Shown here: in pieces, positions 24,081 to 36,971 of the stretch
How positions within the stretch are numbered: position 1 is the stretch's first letter
Layout: each line of letters begins with the position of its first letter
Source: Rhyacichthys aspro
Lineage: Eukaryota; Chordata; Actinopteri; Gobiiformes; Rhyacichthyidae
Assembly: GCA_036850595.1 (NCBI GenBank)
Contig: CM072161.1
Coordinates: 15,829,812 to 15,893,811, forward strand
Reading direction: 5' to 3'
Length of the DNA: 64,000 nucleotides
Position numbers and translations under genes: made by a program
Notes under the pieces: generated by a model
What the model saw: the letters and a program-made list of their open reading frames with translations, nothing else
Databases searched by the model: none
Told to the model about the DNA's origin: nothing

Positions 24081-27000
24081 TAGTCTTTATGTGAGAAGTA
24101 ACAGCTTTTGTTGGGTATAAACAGTAACAAATACAAGGTTGGGATCAGTGTGAGCTCTACTGTGAAGGTGCACTGTTCTCAAAGATGAGGAGAGGCCCCC
24201 GTTGAGCAAAAGACACTAAAACTGTGATCACTGCAGGACGTCCAGAAGCATGAGCCAGTTAAACATCATCTGTATCTGGAGGGAAGCCAATCTGACAGAC
24301 GGGGATACATCTGTGGTGAGACAAGGTCAGAATAGAAACAGGGCAGCTGCAGAGGCATGTGGTAAAAACACCAAAGGAGCTGTTAAAGAGACAAGCCTGA
24401 AGCCAATCCGCTGGGCCACGTAAGCTTGGATTCCCCAAATCACAAGGGGCTAGAGTACAATTCTGAGCTTAAAGTGAAAAGAATTACAATGGAGACAACA
24501 TGCTATTCATAATTAACTTTACTGGACTGGCATTGTCATTATTAGGACGCTATTATACTACATCTAATCAACACATTGTGCTATCATTATAGATGGACAG
24601 TGTGAGTGAAAAGTTTCTCACCATCCTCAGCTGCTTCTTCCACACGTTTTGAAGGAATGACGTCACAAAATGCTCGCTGCTATTTGTCATTCAGAAAGAA
24701 GACAGAAAGACAGTCATAGAACATGCTCTGTTTGCATCCTGGTCATAAGACAAGCTAATAATGTTTTTTGTGTATTGTGCTGATCTGGACTTCGAGTTTG
24801 TAAGTACAAAGTTGGAGTAATCACGTAAGTTAAACCATTGCACTGTAGTAACACTCACTAAGAATAAGCTCGCAGTATCCCCTCCTCACTGTTTTGTTGT
24901 CAGCTGCCGTTTAAGGCCATTTTCAGAAGCTGTGATGTCTGGCTTGTTATACATATTGCACTCATAACAGGCCAGACCATAAATAAAAAGCTGTGTGTAT
25001 TCTGTAACAAGGCCTGTGTCGAATTTCTGCAACAGACAGGCCGAGTTACTAGCAGCTGTGTTGAGCTGCCTGAAGCTGCCGATTATTAACACTACAGGCT
25101 CCAGTGCATGAATTATACACACAGCTGTAACCATAACAATGACCTCCGACCTTACGCCTGAGGGTGTGGCTTCGACAGCAAAAATAGACAGTAACGTGCT
25201 GACTGTAACTTCGGGACACAGCACATTTCAAGCACATTTTTACTGGAAACTTGTGTGAGTGCAATCAGTAAATCAACAAAAGCATGCTCCCGTTTGCTCT
25301 GCTGCCCAAAAACACGTACAATAGGTCTGCTGGGGCCAGGACTCCCTTTAAAAATACAGGGGTAATATACATTCAGCTCTTTAAATCTATTCACACAATT
25401 GACACTATTGGCCTTGTTCATAATATAGCTTTATGAGCCATAACCTTCATACTATTATCTTTTTATAGGCTTTAATGGATTTCAGAAGGCCTCACGTTAT
25501 GTGCTAATATGAAGGCAATACAACAAGCTATTAACATTTATCCATATGGTTCCACTTGGCATGTGAGAAGCTCAAAGTCATTAACCAGTCAATGAGTCTA
25601 ATCCCTAAGCCCTGTCTTTCATCACTTGCTCATCAAGCAGCCCTCTGAATTTCCTCTTGGCGACCCCTTTGAAAGGTCTCATGTTCACCCTTACTGGATA
25701 ATACACCCCTGCAGAAGCCTTCCTGACGTCCCGTTAGTTACACGAGCCCCTCATTCCTCACTATGAGATCCCCAACCCCCATCATGAGCTCTTAGGTGTC
25801 TGCCTGCTTTTTAAGTGGATCTGTCCCTCAGCGACTTCCTCCGACGCCTCTGCCTCTGCAGCGTGGGACATCTGATACATGGAGCAGTCCGCACTAATGT
25901 GGCTCATGTAAAAATAAAATTCCCATCACTGTTACAGCACACAGGCAAGGTTATTACTGACTGTGATAGTAATGGCTGGTACTAAATCATACTCCACGGT
26001 GAAATTTAAGTACATTTTAAGTTTTTGGTCAAACCTGAAATAGCAGTGCTTATTATTGTTAAAGTTCACATCTAATGAAACAGAACTTTGTGGTTTGTTT
26101 GAGGACTAATAATGTCAGGAGAGAGGAAGGTTTGCTAAATTTGGCAAATGCACCTCTGGACAAGGTGAGGGTCAGCTGGGCTGACAGACCCAGTGGCAAT
26201 CACTCTTCGGAAACAACATTCACCTTGCACATTAACACTTCTATGACTAAGCAGCTTCAACTCGACAAGGTTAGACTTTGATTGGCACTTCTGCTTTTTT
26301 ATGTTCGTGTAAGGCCTTGCTTTACAGGGTCTACAGACTACTCTGCAAAATCCTAGATGTCACTGTGTTGCTTTACAGCTTGTTTTACATCAACAGTGGA
26401 TACAGAGAGTGTTATTCCCAGAAGCCTGTGTATCACTTTGTACCACTAGATGGATCTTAAACTAAGGTGCTACTTACAGTCTGACTCAAATAGGAAGTTC
26501 TTTTTCCACAGGGCCTTTTGTCATTTGTGTGACATGCTGCTGGGTTGTAGCTGGATCAGTCATTGTAACACTTTGTCTATTCTATACAAAGAAACATCTG
26601 AAGCAATGTCCCAGTAGAGTTAAACAGTTAGGATTAAGATAAAATTGTTGTGAGTCATAGTGATACCTGACCTAATGAATGGGTCCGGATGGTCATATTA
26701 GCTGAATTAATGCACTGGGGATGTATGGAGCCACCTGGTGTTTATATGGAATAATGAGTGAACCAAGCTGACCCTGTTCCTGCCGAATTTATTTTGGCCA
26801 GTTTTCATTTCAGTATCATTGTATTATCCTTTACAATGAGAAAAAAAGGTTGCTGACTATTTCCAAAGGTTTTTGCCTTCCTCTATTGTTGTGATTTTCT
26901 CAGATATGAAAGCATTATTCTTCCCACTGCGGGGAACAATAACCCAGGTGACATACAATACTTCCAAACTCCAAAAGCAAATAAAAAATATTGACCAGAA

Positions 27001-30000
27001 AGTTGCCCTTGGGGAAAACTTATTTATTCAGTTGGTTTATATTCTGTGTTGTCAGCGTTCCCCTCTGCTGCCCGAGGTGCTAAATATGTTAACGGTGAAA
27101 TAAAAGTCCCTTTTTTTCGTTGTTTTCATAGCAGCTATAAAACTATATTAACATGACATTCTGGCGATAGGGAGGAAACGGGAGAAGTTTTATGTTTTTC
27201 AAGAAGTTTTTCAATACGGACTAAGATAAAAGTGCAGATCAATCTAAGTGAGGTCTAACAGCTAAGAATAGATCTCCAGCCCTTTCACCAGATAAAATTA
27301 ATGACCTCCTCTTTTTAATTTGCTCCTTCATAATAAATGTAAGATAATCTTTCCCTTCGTCATTTCCATCTATCCATGCCGTTTTTTCCTCTCATATGTT
27401 CTGCTCTGTTCTCCTCCGATGTAATGGCGCGGGGTATTTTCAGCACCTTGGACAGAGGCTGATGAAGACATTTACTTCACTGGCTGCTCACGCTCCTCAT
27501 TCATCAGAGCCATGCCTCCCACAAATGTAATGTGATCCTTTATTGTCGTCCGTGGGGAAATTTTCTATTTCACTTTCTCCCCCTCCCAAGAAGTGCTGCG
27601 GGATCAGCCACAGAGCAAGTAAGGATTCGGTGTCTAGTTCAAGGACAGCCCACATAATGCTTCCTCGTCCTCCTATAGTCTTACTGTACTGTCATCCAAA
27701 AGACAAATACTCCTTACCACAAAACATCCTGACTGTTCATTTTATGAGATATTTCTTTTCCAAATGTGCTCAGTCATTATCCATCCTTTGTCAACTTTTC
27801 AAACTATTCCCTTTTATCTCAAAGGGTCTCACGTCGCACTTCTCTCAGCAGCTACAAACACATCTATAATTGAAGACCTGGGGAAGGAGAGGGCCGGACT
27901 CAGTCAGTTGTCAGTCTCTCGTCGAGCAGCAGCAGCAGCAGCAGAAACAGCAGTGTGCCCTGAAAGTTCACCCTGACTGTGGGTAGAAGTGCTGAGCGGT
28001 GTGTTCGCTGATGGATGGTGGTAATATTGTGATTGGTTAGCCCAGTCACGCATAAATATAGACTTTTAGGAAGACCTGACAGAGCTTAGGGGGCACTGTG
28101 AGGCTCATAAACAATATTTTATACATATATTATAAATCAACCATCCACTTTTTGTCCTTAATCTAGAGGCAAAACTGAAGACTGCAATTCCACACTTTAC
28201 TGTAGCCCGGAAGGGACATTGAGTTATTTATGAACAAACCAAGTGGAGATAGATAAGATGATGAGTTCAGGTTAAAAGAAAAAAAAAAAAATCAACACTA
28301 AATATGTTGTTATTTAAGCCTTCATGAAAGATTTTGTGCTGAAAAAGAAACAGATTATACTAAGTTTGTCTAATCCCAATATAATGAATGACAAAAGCAA
28401 AGACTAAGTTATTCTGAGATGATTAAACAATATCACAACATAACTTTATCTGTTTTGTTCAGCTTTATTCTACAACATTTTACACATTGCACCTTAATAC
28501 GCTTGCTTCAACATTTCACTTGTTTATCTGATGATCTAATGACTCCAAACTCAAAGGCTGACCCTCCTCACCCCAGTTTCTAGACTAACACTCAGTACCT
28601 GTTCAGTTGTATCAGCTAAAGCTAAACATTGAGCTGACACATGCTGGGCCATGCCCTCAGATGTTAGAGCACAAGCCCAAGTAATTTTAATTTTTATAAA
28701 ACAAGTTTTAATAGAAGTACAATAGGCAAGTTTTGGGCCAAATTAGCAGGAGAAAGTTGCTGATTTAATGTACTGCAAAAAGTACGTCCACAAGAAAATC
28801 ATAAAACTTTGCACAGATAAGTAAACTTTTGGTAAAATATTCAAAAGGTAGCTCATAATATCTTAAATAAAATTATAGGATAAACTCTTATTTGACTCAC
28901 AGAGGGGGGAATTTGCATATCCAGTGGCCCAAGTAACAAATTGAACCCAAGTGATGATTCATAAGAACTGAAGCTTAGGAACATTAAGTGAAAAGCAGGA
29001 CATTGCAAATAAATCAAGCACCAGAAAGTGAGAAGTAGTGTAGATTGCAAGTTCATTTTTCATTTGTGAGATGGGTCTATAAATTATGTATGATCTCATT
29101 AGGTTATAGACAAATTGAAGACAGATTGAGACACATTTTATCCTGGTAGCGGAGCCGGGCGGATCACCTACCACTGAGACTTAACCCCTTCTAACGGGAC
29201 GGGCAGCGTGCCCAGTGTCTGAGGCAGCAGGTTCACTTTCCAAGGTGTCACCGATACACTTCACCCTTCAGCGTGAGTGTCTGAACCGCAGCGGGGGCCT
29301 CGGTGTGGGACGGTCAAAGACAGACCAAGGACACACCGCAGCCACCTGAACATCAGATATCAGCTGTTTGGTAACTCAATCTAAATAGACAGAGAGCACG
29401 GCAAGTATCCATATCATCTCGTTATGTGATAGTGAGAAATGTCAGGACCAATATGGACGTGGAGCAGAGCGTGTGATTAGGCATTATGTAACGCTGCAGG
29501 TTTTGATGCAAGAAGACTCTGGGAAAAAGTACAAAACGTCACATACATTTGTTTTTAAGTTTGTTGGAGCTTGGTTTTGAAGGATGGGAAGAGAAACCAA
29601 TGAGTGTGTTCAAGTACACTTACAAAGTGAAAGTCACTGACGGGTGGAGGAGTGTAATAACAATCGCATTCATTCTCATTATTCTCATAGGGCTAATTAG
29701 GCAACAGGATCCCCAAATATATAAGGATTATACTGGAAGTGTTGCCTTTAGATGTACTCGAACATCAGGACATCTTTCATGTAAAAAACTCATCACAAAG
29801 AGTTGGTTGACATGTCTTTGATCATTCTCTGAGCACTAAAGGACAGACTTACACAAACCATTGGACAAAATTGCTTATACAGCCCTAGAAATATAGGAGT
29901 AGCACTCATAATGTAAGTATTCAAAAAAAGTTGAGTGAGATGTATTTACTTCATTCTACTGCTACACAGACTACTCTTTGATTTAGTAGCAAGAGCAAAG

Positions 30001-31139
30001 TAACCAACCATTTGTTAATGCCTAAGTAGAATGAAATAAAAGTAAATAAAAGGCATTTGGACAGAGTTTTGAAGTAGACCTCAGTTTGTCTATCAGCCTC
30101 ACTTTAGAAGTTAGTCACCTGCTGATACATAAACTCTTTGACATCTAACAGAGCATCGATTAAACAGAAGAGTAACAAAATAAATGTGTACAACTGCATT
30201 TAGTCCAATGAGACTAAGTAGAAGTAACTTTTTTCCCTTTTTTGTCATGTAATCCTGGGATAAGTAAATGTGACAGAGTTAGTAAGAAGTTAATGCCCGG
30301 CTCCTGATCTGGAAAATCGTAATGTGAGATAGCCACACTGCTCCGATGAAGAACCCTGAAGGGCACACAGTATCCTATAGTGACTCCTACAGAATGCACT
30401 TTGTAATTCTACCTATCTAAATATCCTCTCAGCAGGTCAAGTATCTACATCAATTGTTACACAATAGCCAGAAATCAGTGTTCTTACAGGCAGAAAAGCT
30501 TGATGCATCATTATCCTGCTGTCCGGTAGAATCTCTATAATGACCGGCATGAGTTTCCTAAGCTTCATAAGAGTCTATTTACAGAAGAAACTTAAATATG
30601 ATCTCCGGCAATGAACTATTGATTTCCAGATCGGGTTGCGTTCAAGACTCTAAATCTGACAAGTTTGATGGCTTAGACTAACGTTGTGCTTAGTAATTAA
30701 ATCATTTGACACGGCCCTTAAGCACATGTCAAGGGGAAAATGCAGTGTCAGAAATGATCAATTCACAGGTCACAGAAACAAGCGTGACCTAAAATGTTTT
30801 CCGAATGTTTCCCGCCGTGTGATTTGTTATGAGATCGCACGGATGAACTCTGGCACAAACAGTGACTAGCAGCCACAGAAGAAGCTGTCTGACTGAATGA
30901 CTTAGCTTTGTTTGGCTGCTTGTGTCTGTCTGGCCACGGTTCACTCCATTACAACTCTAAATGACTAATTAATGGTCCTGGGACAGGTGACACCAGCAAC
31001 TCCAGATCCATTTACACTCACATCGCTGCAGGGCTCTGACTGGACTACACCGAAGCCGCACTTCTTCTTCTCTTGTCCCTCTCTCCATCCACTCCTCTCC
31101 TCTCCCTCCTCATGTCTAATTCATGGGCCTGAGGAGTAC

Positions 31140-31219
31140 TGTTTAAGGGGCAGGGCTGCAGACAGACGCAGAGGTGGAGTGAGAGACCGATGGACCGCAG
31201 ACAGACGGATGGGTGGCAG
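31140..31219 (+). other. Possible non-coding first exon upstream of tpbgl
   Basis: A GC-richer stretch in AT-rich surroundings ends in GGTGGCAG followed by gtaaaa, an acceptable donor. A strong acceptor exists at 36712, just ahead of the tpbgl start, so a roughly 5.5 kb intron in the 5' untranslated region is conceivable. This is inference; no transcript evidence is available. Confidence 0.2.
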
Positions 31220-31341
31220 GTAAAATGAGTGACGTGGCTGTAGAGCTACACTACACCACATACAAGGTTATGTTCTGTGTTTTACAGAGGAAAAGAAAAG
31301 ACAGAATGACGTCACATTAAAAGATATGTTGCCAGGATGTT

Positions 31342-31515
31342 TTAAAGCAACACTAACTTTTTACCTTGAATTGTGGAGCCCGAAATCATTAAAATAATAG
31401 CCTCAAATTCATTTTTATGGCTGCTTCACCTGAAACGAGAAAAAAAATCCTCTTTTATACAACAGTATGCCTGGTTCAACCGAAACTGCACTATGTAACT
31501 CTCAGTGACAGGCCA
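31342..31515. mobile_element. MITE-end-like fragment
   Basis: TTAAAGCAACACTAACTTTTTA at the left resembles the terminal repeat of the element at 56467-57018 read inward. A further GCACTATGTAACTCTC string follows at about 31487. The ends are in the same rather than opposite orientation, so this may be a rearranged or partial copy. Confidence 0.35.
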
Positions 31516-31661
31516 CAATAACATGTGATGAAAACACACAGTACATCGAACCAAATCTGTCAAATCAACTCAAATTTACATTAAATTTTAAATACAGGTT
31601 TGAAGCAGCATTTATCTCCTTTAGTGTATTCATCCAACAGAATTAGTAGTTGTCTGCAATG

Positions 31662-31665
<4 letters not shown>

Positions 31666-31710
<45 letters not shown>
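31666..31710. repeat. (AT)n microsatellite
   Basis: 45 bp of uninterrupted AT dinucleotides, able to form a self-complementary hairpin. Confidence 0.97.
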
Positions 31711-31712
<2 letters not shown>

Positions 31713-34700
31713 AATATAGACATAAATACAAACATAGACATGCATTATATTAAGCTACTAAGTTAACAAACTAGTCTTATATTCATGTGAATGGTTTCTA
31801 CAATCAGGTACTTCTTTATTTCATTTAAATTCAATTTAATGTAGTTATTAAGCCCTGTAACTCTAGGTTTTAGGTGCTTTCTAAGACTGGGATGTCAGGC
31901 AACAGTAAGTCCTTATCAGACACCGTGAGAAATACTATCCAAAAGTATATGATGATCTTTGACGTTAAATATCTTTCATATTTTTGTGCATACATTGGGA
32001 GACAGACGAACCTTTACAGCACATTGCAGTCTGCCACAAGTTTTGTGTAAACCCTGAGTGTCAAACCAAACGTTGTGTGTGTTTGTGTGTACAAGCCACA
32101 TTATTTATCACCGTCCTTCAACTTCCCACCTCATTCCCTTTTGAACTGATGGACAGTAGCAGACAAACACAACACAAGGAGAAAGATGAAGGAAACTTTG
32201 AGATGAAGCCATTACTCATGATCACCACCTTCAGTCCCATGGCCCCCTTTAACTGGGGCAGCAGTAAAAGGCTCTGTGCACGGAGAGTCCCTGCTGTATC
32301 CTGTGTACATCGCACAAAACTCCTTGACTCACTTTTAACAACTAATCTACAGAGAGTAAGTGACATTTTTCAGACTCTCTATTAACGTCACCCCTCATTT
32401 AAAAGTCCTTTTCATGTACAACTTAAATGAACACAGCTAATCCATCAAAGAAGCAAAAAGAAAAAAAATCAGTAAAGAAGTGAAAAGACAAAATGTGTCT
32501 GTTTCACTGAGCAGGTAAAGAGACCGGGCTGATATTTAAAAGTCACTGTTACAGGACGCTTTTGTTAATGTAGCCTCAATAAATGTTGGGAAATCATGAA
32601 GGGCAACAATAATAGACATTGTTGCACTATTATGTCATTCAGGTTTTTGGTAGTGTTAATTTATACCCACCAATTAGAGGATTAGTTTAGGTGGGGCACT
32701 TGTCCAGAGGTATTGTATTTCCTTTAGGGTGTTGATGACAGATGCAGCTTAAAGAAGGACACAGAAGTATAAAAGTCACCATTGATTTTCATTGCTGTAA
32801 AAATACACAGAATGAACAGTGGACAGAGACCAGTGGCTGCCATTAAAAAAGGCACAAAGGTAATATCTGTATTTTATCATTTTTATAGTTACAGTTATTG
32901 TAACATTGCACAAAAAGCTTACATTGATATATTTTATGTATGAAGGTATGACGATATTTAGATATAAATCATACACAAAGTGATCCTTTGTCATCTTTCC
33001 TCGGAGCAGAGCAAGCACACTCTCTTTAAGTGCTCACTGACCAAAACCACTAAACTGTTGAACCAGAGAGCTATCTCTTTCTTCTTGTCTCCACTCTTCT
33101 TTTTGTTTGATATAGAAGGACTTAATTCAGTGATGGACATGTTAATGCTTAGACTGCATTCAGGTCTCGATGTAGGGAACAGTTTAGGGGTTTTCATTTT
33201 GTTAAACTGCTGACAGAAACACCAAACTGTTTATTGTTGGACAGATTATCCTTTAGGCGTGTGTTGATCCACATTTATATCAAAGGCATTAATAACTGAA
33301 CAGGTCAAACTCTGTATCCTCATTATCAGCCAACAGTTGAACTCAAATAACCCTAAATACATCTAAACATAATGCCATAAACCTATTACAGAGACTGTGG
33401 CAGACAGTTAGCAGCGTTAGTTTCCAAATGTGTGCTCTGTTAAAACGATGTTTCATATTCTAATAACAAAGCTACAGTGTTTTCTGTAGCTGCATCTTCT
33501 CACAGTCTTATCTCTGTGTGAAATGTTGCCAAGAAGATGATCAAGGCCCAGATAGTGTGTCTGAGACATTGTGTTGAGTCATGTTGGGAATACTAAGCTT
33601 ACACTTACAAAGTGTTGTGTGTATTGTGATACCTCTCAGCCCTGCAGGCCTTTTCAGAGTCTGGTTTGTGTCCTTATCTTGCTCGTGCATGAGCCTTACA
33701 TGTGCCAGCTGGAGAAGAGCTGGGGAGGCTGTTGAACAAGGTTAGTAAATGACGAAGTGGGGATGATGGCGAGGATAAGAGAGCGAAATGCAAAATCATA
33801 TCTGAAGCAGTCTGAAGATATCACTTTACATGATCATTTAGGCAGTAATCAGATACAATCAGGCACATTTGGAAACGATGATGCCTTTGCCCTGCTGTGC
33901 CAGAGCTGTCAGTTATGACTAAACATCTAAAAATAGAGTTTAGTGGTCACTTAACCAGACTGACGTAAACACACATGCTATAGCAATGCACGGTCAGCCT
34001 TGGGTAAATCAATTACATGGTTCAGAGTCAAGTTGAAGGCCACACAGAGGGCACCAAATTAGTGTCCCAGCCTGAGTTAGACTCACAGAGCAGAGACCTG
34101 TGGAGCGGGCACAGGGTCCCGAGAGGACAACAGGGCAGCTCAGCAGATGTCCTTGTTTGTTTACAGCATAGAAACACTATCCCATATGCCTTAACAACAA
34201 CAACTTGACTTATAATTTGGTCTGCTGAGCTTATCAGGAGTGCCAGAAGTGAGGCAATTCTCCATCATCCCTTATCTGTTTTTCTCTGTGTCTCTGAGAA
34301 CTCGTCCTGTCCACATTCATCTCCATTCACTGCAGTGGGCCTTATCCAGTAACTGCATTTAGCTGCAGAGGAACCTGGGTCACAGTGAATGGGACACTTG
34401 AAACATGCTGAACCCAAAAGTAGAAATCTTATGAATATTCTCTTGTACCGTATACTTTAAAATACATGTTTAATAAGAGCAAACATTTATCTAAGTCTAT
34501 GTGTCTGAAAAATAATTGTAATCCAAGCTGATCTGTTTGATAAGTATCTTGCAATACTTTGTGAAACATTTGTGATATACTGTGCAGCCCTAAAGCAGTG
34601 TCATCCTATTTTCCTCCTGCCAAAGCTGGCTCTGAAATAGCTAAAGAAAAGATTGCACATTTGAGTGCTTCCTGTCTCGTGTTATCAGGAGGAGACACAC

Positions 34701-36625
34701 ATCCCATGGTCTAATGGGCTTTGTCTATGTGTGTGCTCTCACCACTCACTGAACAAACCAAGAGAAAAGGCACAAGTGTCCTATTGTGGCAGTCATTGTG
34801 ACCATGTCAGGGTGTCACTGAGGACATTAATGACTGATGACAGACTGCTGTTCACATGTAGATGATGCTGTTTGGTTAGCTCAAATAGATGAGCTTTATC
34901 TGAGTTTGTTGAGAAAGGTGAATAGTTTCTTCTGTGCACAACTATCAGTTGAAACAAGTCATTTAGACTGAGTTGTATCAGCTGTTCTTCGTTTACTTAC
35001 TGCTAAAGTCTGTGCTCAGTCTTTCTCGTATCTTCAAAAGCATCTGTCTGCTTTCAAACTGCCGTGGTACTCTCCATGGTACTGAACCGAGGCAGCATAT
35101 GGCTCACAGACTTGTTCTTCTCTCTTTTGCTTTTTCTGACACAACAAGATGTCTTTCATCAGGACGCACACTAACACTATATAACCTTTAAACACACTTT
35201 TGTTCAGTGAACACAGACATCTCTCCATCTCACAAACTCTCTATATTGAATTCTAAACAAAACTGATGGTAGTAGGAACCGTTTACTTAGTTCAGGCAAT
35301 GAATTAGTTCAAGTAATGAAGGCAGACAAAATCAAACACTGTAAATCACTGCATACATTATGGTCCACAGCTGTAGAGACTGCCTTATTTATCCAAGTAT
35401 ATTGATTTGTTTAGCAGTTCTATAAAGTAAACATGAAAAGCGTGACCAATCCTCTGAAAAGCAGCTTTCTTTCTGCAGTGGGAATCAATAGGAAATACTA
35501 AGACCTCATTAAAAAGCTTCAGTGCCCAGAAGTAATTAGAAACACTAATTTACAACATGTGCTAGTTATATTTATGGAAATATGACTGGGGGGAAGTAAA
35601 ATAATAACTTTCACTATGTGAAATTATCTCGACTCCTAATTATCATTCCACAAAGGAAATGGCTCTTGTAGACAACAAAGACAAACAGTTCCTCTATTGT
35701 TCCAGAGCATAATATCTAACATGTTGAAGCATGAATGAACAACAAATCACTGTCAACAACAGATGATACTAGAGACACTCTCTTGGGTGTCTATGAGCAG
35801 ATCATTTTGTTTTAAATTTATCACAGATATACGGTCCATACAAAGGACTACTCTACACCAAGGCTAAACCGGGCTTGAATTTGAATTTGCTTGTTACCTT
35901 ACACTCACTTAATAAAAATCCCTCCTACCCCTTGTGCATTGACAAGATTAAACCATGCATGAATATAGTGAGTGTTCCTGTGTCAGTACATGACAGGTTA
36001 TAACTGCAGTGTAGGGCTGCCTCTTTATATGAGCATTAATTAGCTCTTGACAAGATGATCTTATCCATGTATCTTAGTGGCACTGTGGGGGATAAATGCA
36101 CTGGATATATGACATTTTGACAGTATCATGATCATGAGGAAAAAATATTACAGTATGGTGTTATCACAGTATTGTCAACTGTAAATTGTTTTTATTTTCA
36201 GAAACATGGAACAAAAGTTGTGGTTATTATAAGAGCCAAATACAAACAGAACTCTTCCAAATAAATCAAGTCAGTCCTTTGAACAGGACTTTGAGCCAGT
36301 TCAATATTTTGACAGCATTAGTGCTTACTCTTATCACAGTAGTTGTTTAGTAATTATTGTGTTATCATCCCATGGCTATGGTTGTATACTGATAAATGCA
36401 TAATACAGAAAACTAGTGCCAGTTTGGGCTTTACTATTCATTAAGTTTATGCTTGTTTATGTCTTTCTTGTACATTCAAAAACAGTTTCCCTCTCTCTAA
36501 AATATACGTTTGAGCATTGACAGTGAACAGTATGAAATGGCTTTGTTAATCATCTTTAAAAGTGTCCTTGTGCTGCCTTGAAGTTACCTGTGAAACTGTA
36601 TGAAGAGCTCTGAGCTTGTGTTTCA

Positions 36626-36657
36626 CCCTTCTCTCTCCCTCCTTCTCTCTCTCCTCT

Positions 36658-36707
<50 letters not shown>

Positions 36708-36711
36708 ACAG
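36626..36711 (+). repeat. (TC)n microsatellite ending in a splice acceptor
   Basis: A pyrimidine tract leads into pure (TC)n at 36662-36704, then TGTGACAG at 36704-36711. The AG at 36710-36711 after such a tract is a textbook 3' splice site, so an untranslated exon of tpbgl probably starts at 36712. Confidence 0.7.
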
Positions 36712-36778
36712 GCTTCAGGAGTGCGCGCGGATCTTCGCACGCACTCACAGTGGGTTGCTGTCTCGTAGCTTACAGTAC

Positions 36779-36883
36779 ATGGCAGTACAGTCATCTCAAT
36801 TAAAAGCACCTCTGCGCACGGGACTGACCGGGCTGGACATGGACGCACAGTTCTGTCCTGATCATCTGAACCGGGCCATTTAA
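36779..36883 (+). promoter_or_regulatory. Upstream open reading frame in the tpbgl 5' region
   Basis: ATG at 36779, an in-frame ATG at 36839, and a TAA ending at 36883: a 34-codon frame that closes before the tpbgl start at 36972. A second upstream ATG at 36908 opens a frame that runs out of phase across the tpbgl start to 37159. Both lie after the inferred acceptor at 36712, so they would be in the mRNA. Confidence 0.45.
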
Positions 36884-36971
36884 AGTAAGCGGACTTATTG
36901 GACTCACATGTGCGTAAAGCTTGTGTCCTGTGCGTGCTCTCGTCTCTTTTGGGACAACAACGAGGGACAAG

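Larger units (their letters stand above)
24100..36600. other. Intergenic interval between smyd4 and tpbgl
   Basis: About 12.5 kb with no recognisable protein-coding exon. It contains a short (CAG)n run at about 27928, an AT microsatellite (31666-31710), a MITE-end-like fragment (31342-31515), a GC-richer patch at about 29140-29340, and a candidate untranslated exon ending at 31219. Scattered CCATTAG, TAATTA and similar strings suggest possible regulatory elements but were not separable from background by eye. Confidence 0.5.

Noticed and set aside
29549..29821. 90-codon plus-strand frame with a hydrophobic segment (MSVFKYTYKVKVTDGWRSV...)
   Set aside because: No family recognised, isolated, no promoter or splice context; likely chance.
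36921..36971. Longer tpbgl N-terminus beginning at 36921
   Set aside because: Position 36921 is TTG, not ATG; the first in-frame ATG is 36972, which also gives a proper signal peptide.
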